Positions 4,314-5,704 of a stretch of DNA of 5,704 nucleotides are shown one piece after another. A program made the translations under genes and the position numbers. The first letter of the stretch is position 1; the number at the start of each line of letters is the position of its first letter. This DNA comes from an uncultured Lachnospiraceae bacterium. GTDB lineage: Bacteria > Bacillota > Clostridia > Lachnospirales > Lachnospiraceae. The notes under the pieces are model-generated. The model had not been told where the DNA came from. It ran no database searches and saw nothing but the letters and a program-made list of their open reading frames with translations. Location: positions 1 to 5,704 of the forward strand of contig CAJUII010000049.1 in NCBI GenBank assembly GCA_910586405.1, written 5' to 3'.

Positions 4314-5704
4314 TTTTCGTTGTCAAATAAAGGATAGTACATTGAGAGAATCATGTTTCCGGTTCCGGGGGATTTCATGATGCCCAGATTGGTCAATTGT
4401 GGCTGCGCCAGAATTGTATTTTGAAATTCTTCCAGCGAATCTCCGCTTCGTGTGGTGATGCCGATTGCCTGCTCGGAGGTGTGTGTCAGTACATGCGTCG
4501 TGGGCGTCGCGATATACAAGCCCTCGAAGATTCCCTTGACTGCCGCAAAATCCTCTGTGTATTGCTGCGCACGCCGCAGCAGTGCAGCGTCATCTGGGTG
4601 TTCAAGAAGTTCAAGCACCTCGCTGCCAAGCGCGAAGGCGGTCATGTATTCCTCCGCTGACGCTACGTAGTCGTTGATAATGGCAGCGCGCGACTCGACA
4701 GCGTCAATCATTTGATTTGTGATATTGTTTTCTACCATGTCGGCAACCCGGCTGGACACGATGAGCCATAACAGCAGCAATCCCGTAAAAGTAATGATTG
4801 TGGTGAGAATGCTGATGCGTGTGGCGAGTTTTCGATTTGCCAGAAATTTCATAAGATTCCCCCTGTGATTGGAAAATGTCTCATCTTCCCCATATGATGA
4901 CGGCATATAGTCGCTCTTTTGCAGGGTATCCAGCCATTGCTGCGGAATGCTGGAGGCGCCGTAATATATTCCAGCAAGACCGCCGACAACGGCTGCGGTG
5001 GTATCGGTGTCATCTCCCAGATTGACTGCTTTGAGGACACACGATGCATAGGAAGCAGTGTTGAGCAGACACCAGAGTGCGGCTTCGAGAGTATGCACAA
5101 TATATCCTGTACTCTCAATAGCGTTTTCCTCCAGAGCAGCAAACGAAGCGATGTTCTTTAGACGGGCGTATTCAGAAAGCTCAAGCCATTCCAATTTTTC
5201 ATAGTACGAAAAAGCCTGATTGATACCCTGCTGGATACACGCTGACAATGAAGTTTTCGCGGTTAAAAGCTCCAGTGCGACAGCGCTGTAGATGCCGCAC
5301 CCGATCAGGCTGATTGGGTGCCGATGTGTCAGGGAGGACAAATTATGTATCAGTTCCATCTGTGAGCCGAACGAGAGTTCGTACTGCGTGTGAATGTAGA
5401 ATACTGCTGGTAAAATGCGCATCAAGGAACCATTTCCGTTATCGTACTGTGAAGGTCCTCCGCACAGTAGAGGGTCGATGCCCCGGCCATAGTTCATAAT
5501 TGCGCGTGCGGTAGCATTGCCCACATCAAAGACATCACCTGTTGCGGTATATTCATTGTAGAGCAGCCATTCAGAAAATTTGTCCATGATATCTTCATAG
5601 TGCACACTGTGGTTTTTGACCAGACTGTCTAACAACGCCAGTGTCAAACTGGTATCATCAGACCATGTTCCGGGCGGCTGGTGGTGTGTTCCATATCCGC
5701 GCAT
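4250..5704 (-). CDS. ADP-ribosylglycohydrolase (DraG family), 5'-truncated by window edge, open in frame into the MCP N-terminus
   Basis: The open frame enters from the right edge and runs 484 residues to 4250. Residues 1 to about 265 are an ADP-ribosylglycohydrolase, which removes ADP-ribose from modified proteins or related substrates using two Mg2+ ions. The family signature is clear: GTWSDDTSLTL (12-22) with S15-D16-D17 metal ligands, GNATARAIMNYG (62-73), NGNGSLMRILP (89-99), and LGDDTDTTAAVVGGLAG (229-245) carrying the second metal cluster, then IPQQWLDTLQK. The methionine at 5704 is internal, because the usual N-terminal GxxxGDALG segment, about 45 residues, must lie beyond the window. 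There is no stop after the glycohydrolase. The frame passes through SDYMPSSYGEDETF straight into MKFLANRK at residue 285 (base 4852), which has its own ribosome binding site and begins the chemoreceptor. From there the residues are receptor TM1 and sensor, up to the frameshift near 4296; the last 15 or so residues are out of frame. The glycohydrolase call is sure; whether one or two proteins are made is open. Confidence 0.85.
   Translation of the reverse strand: MRGYGTHHQPPGTWSDDTSLTLALLDSLVKNHSVHYEDIMDKFSEWLLYNEYTATGDVFDVGNATARAIMNYGRGIDPLLCGGPSQYDNGNGSLMRILPAVFYIHTQYELSFGSQMELIHNLSSLTHRHPISLIGCGIYSAVALELLTAKTSLSACIQQGINQAFSYYEKLEWLELSEYARLKNIASFAALEENAIESTGYIVHTLEAALWCLLNTASYASCVLKAVNLGDDTDTTAAVVGGLAGIYYGASSIPQQWLDTLQKSDYMPSSYGEDETFSNHRGNLMKFLANRKLATRISILTTIITFTGLLLLWLIVSSRVADMVENNITNQMIDAVESRAAIINDYVASAEEYMTAFALGSEVLELLEHPDDAALLRRAQQYTEDFAAVKGIFEGLYIATPTTHVLTHTSEQAIGITTRSGDSLEEFQNTILAQPQLTNLGIMKSPGTGNMILSMYYPLFDNEKCIGYVGPAFMPAVSWIRCSI
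4850..4864 (-). promoter_or_regulatory. Internal ribosome binding site and ATG of the chemoreceptor
   Basis: On the minus strand AGGGGGA (4864-4858), a five-base spacer and ATG (4852-4850) form a good initiation site inside the glycohydrolase-receptor open frame. The sequence ATGA at 4852-4849 would also supply an overlapping TGA stop for a glycohydrolase in a shifted frame, the usual translational-coupling layout. This favours two originally separate, coupled genes. Confidence 0.65.

Larger units (their letters stand above)
2826..4852 (-). pseudogene. Methyl-accepting chemotaxis protein, broken by a frameshift and a nonsense codon
   Basis: This is the composite of three reading-frame pieces that together make one receptor. 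The start is the ATG at 4852, preceded by AGGGGGA (4864-4858) at five bases. Adding one base to a G run near 4295-4298 and reading the TGA at 4019-4017 as Trp gives exactly 675 codons, ending in TAG at 2828-2826. The parts are: TM1 about residues 13-34; an extracellular sensory region about 35-299, probably dCache-like; TM2 about 300-322; HAMP about 323-379, with a second HAMP-like segment after it; and a cytoplasmic MCP signalling coiled coil to the end. The hairpin tip is about residues 525-564 (DIAFQTNILALNASIEASRAG). There is no C-terminal CheR-tethering pentapeptide. An intact receptor would sense a small molecule outside the cell and control CheA through CheW. The ligand cannot be told. 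Two independent lesions suggest a decayed gene; two assembly errors are the alternative. Confidence 0.85.

Noticed and set aside
1..5704. CRISPR array, tRNA, rRNA or insertion sequence
   Set aside because: No regularly spaced repeats, no cloverleaf-like sequence ending in CCA, no transposase motifs or paired terminal repeats were found.

Overview
The window looks like a piece of chromosome from a Gram-positive clostridium, probably of the Lachnospiraceae. This rests on the tatD-rsmA gene pair, the style of the TatD and RsmA proteins, strong AGGAGG-type ribosome binding sites, consensus sigma-A promoters, and a Cache/HAMP chemoreceptor. The assignment is from recognition only, not from a search. 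The first kilobase is visibly AT-rich and accessory in character. The right half, from about 2826, is richer in G+C.

Left region (1-665): the C-terminal end of a probable NERD-domain protein runs in from the left edge and stops at 256. After it lies a compact module that I read as a type I toxin-antitoxin locus with the layout of the enterococcal par (Fst/RNAII) system. A sigma-A promoter (355-383) drives an mRNA encoding a 34-residue hydrophobic peptide (431-535). A strong promoter on the opposite strand (637-665) drives a small convergent RNA. Both transcripts end in one bidirectional terminator (558-592). A split direct repeat (423-451 and 600-626) makes the small RNA complementary to the toxin start codon and early coding region. 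This is the most interesting element of the window.

Middle region (666-2776): an AT-rich leader of about 370 bases holds a good promoter (811-839) and a doubtful short ORF. It leads into a tight two-gene operon. The first gene is a TatD-family metal-dependent hydrolase and the second is rsmA (ksgA), the 16S rRNA dimethyladenosine transferase. The Shine-Dalgarno sequence of rsmA overlaps the tatD stop codon. A long perfect bidirectional hairpin (2728-2776) ends this operon and also the convergent genes to the right.

Right region (2826-5704, minus strand): an ADP-ribosylglycohydrolase (DraG family), cut by the window edge, is followed by a methyl-accepting chemotaxis protein. The receptor is broken by a one-base deletion in a G run (near 4295-4298) and by an in-frame TGA in place of an expected Trp codon (4017-4019). 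Repairing both gives a full-length 675-residue receptor. The glycohydrolase frame has no stop before the receptor start at 4852, so as sequenced the two are one continuous open frame. Either this is a real fusion or a glycohydrolase stop has been lost in the same decay.
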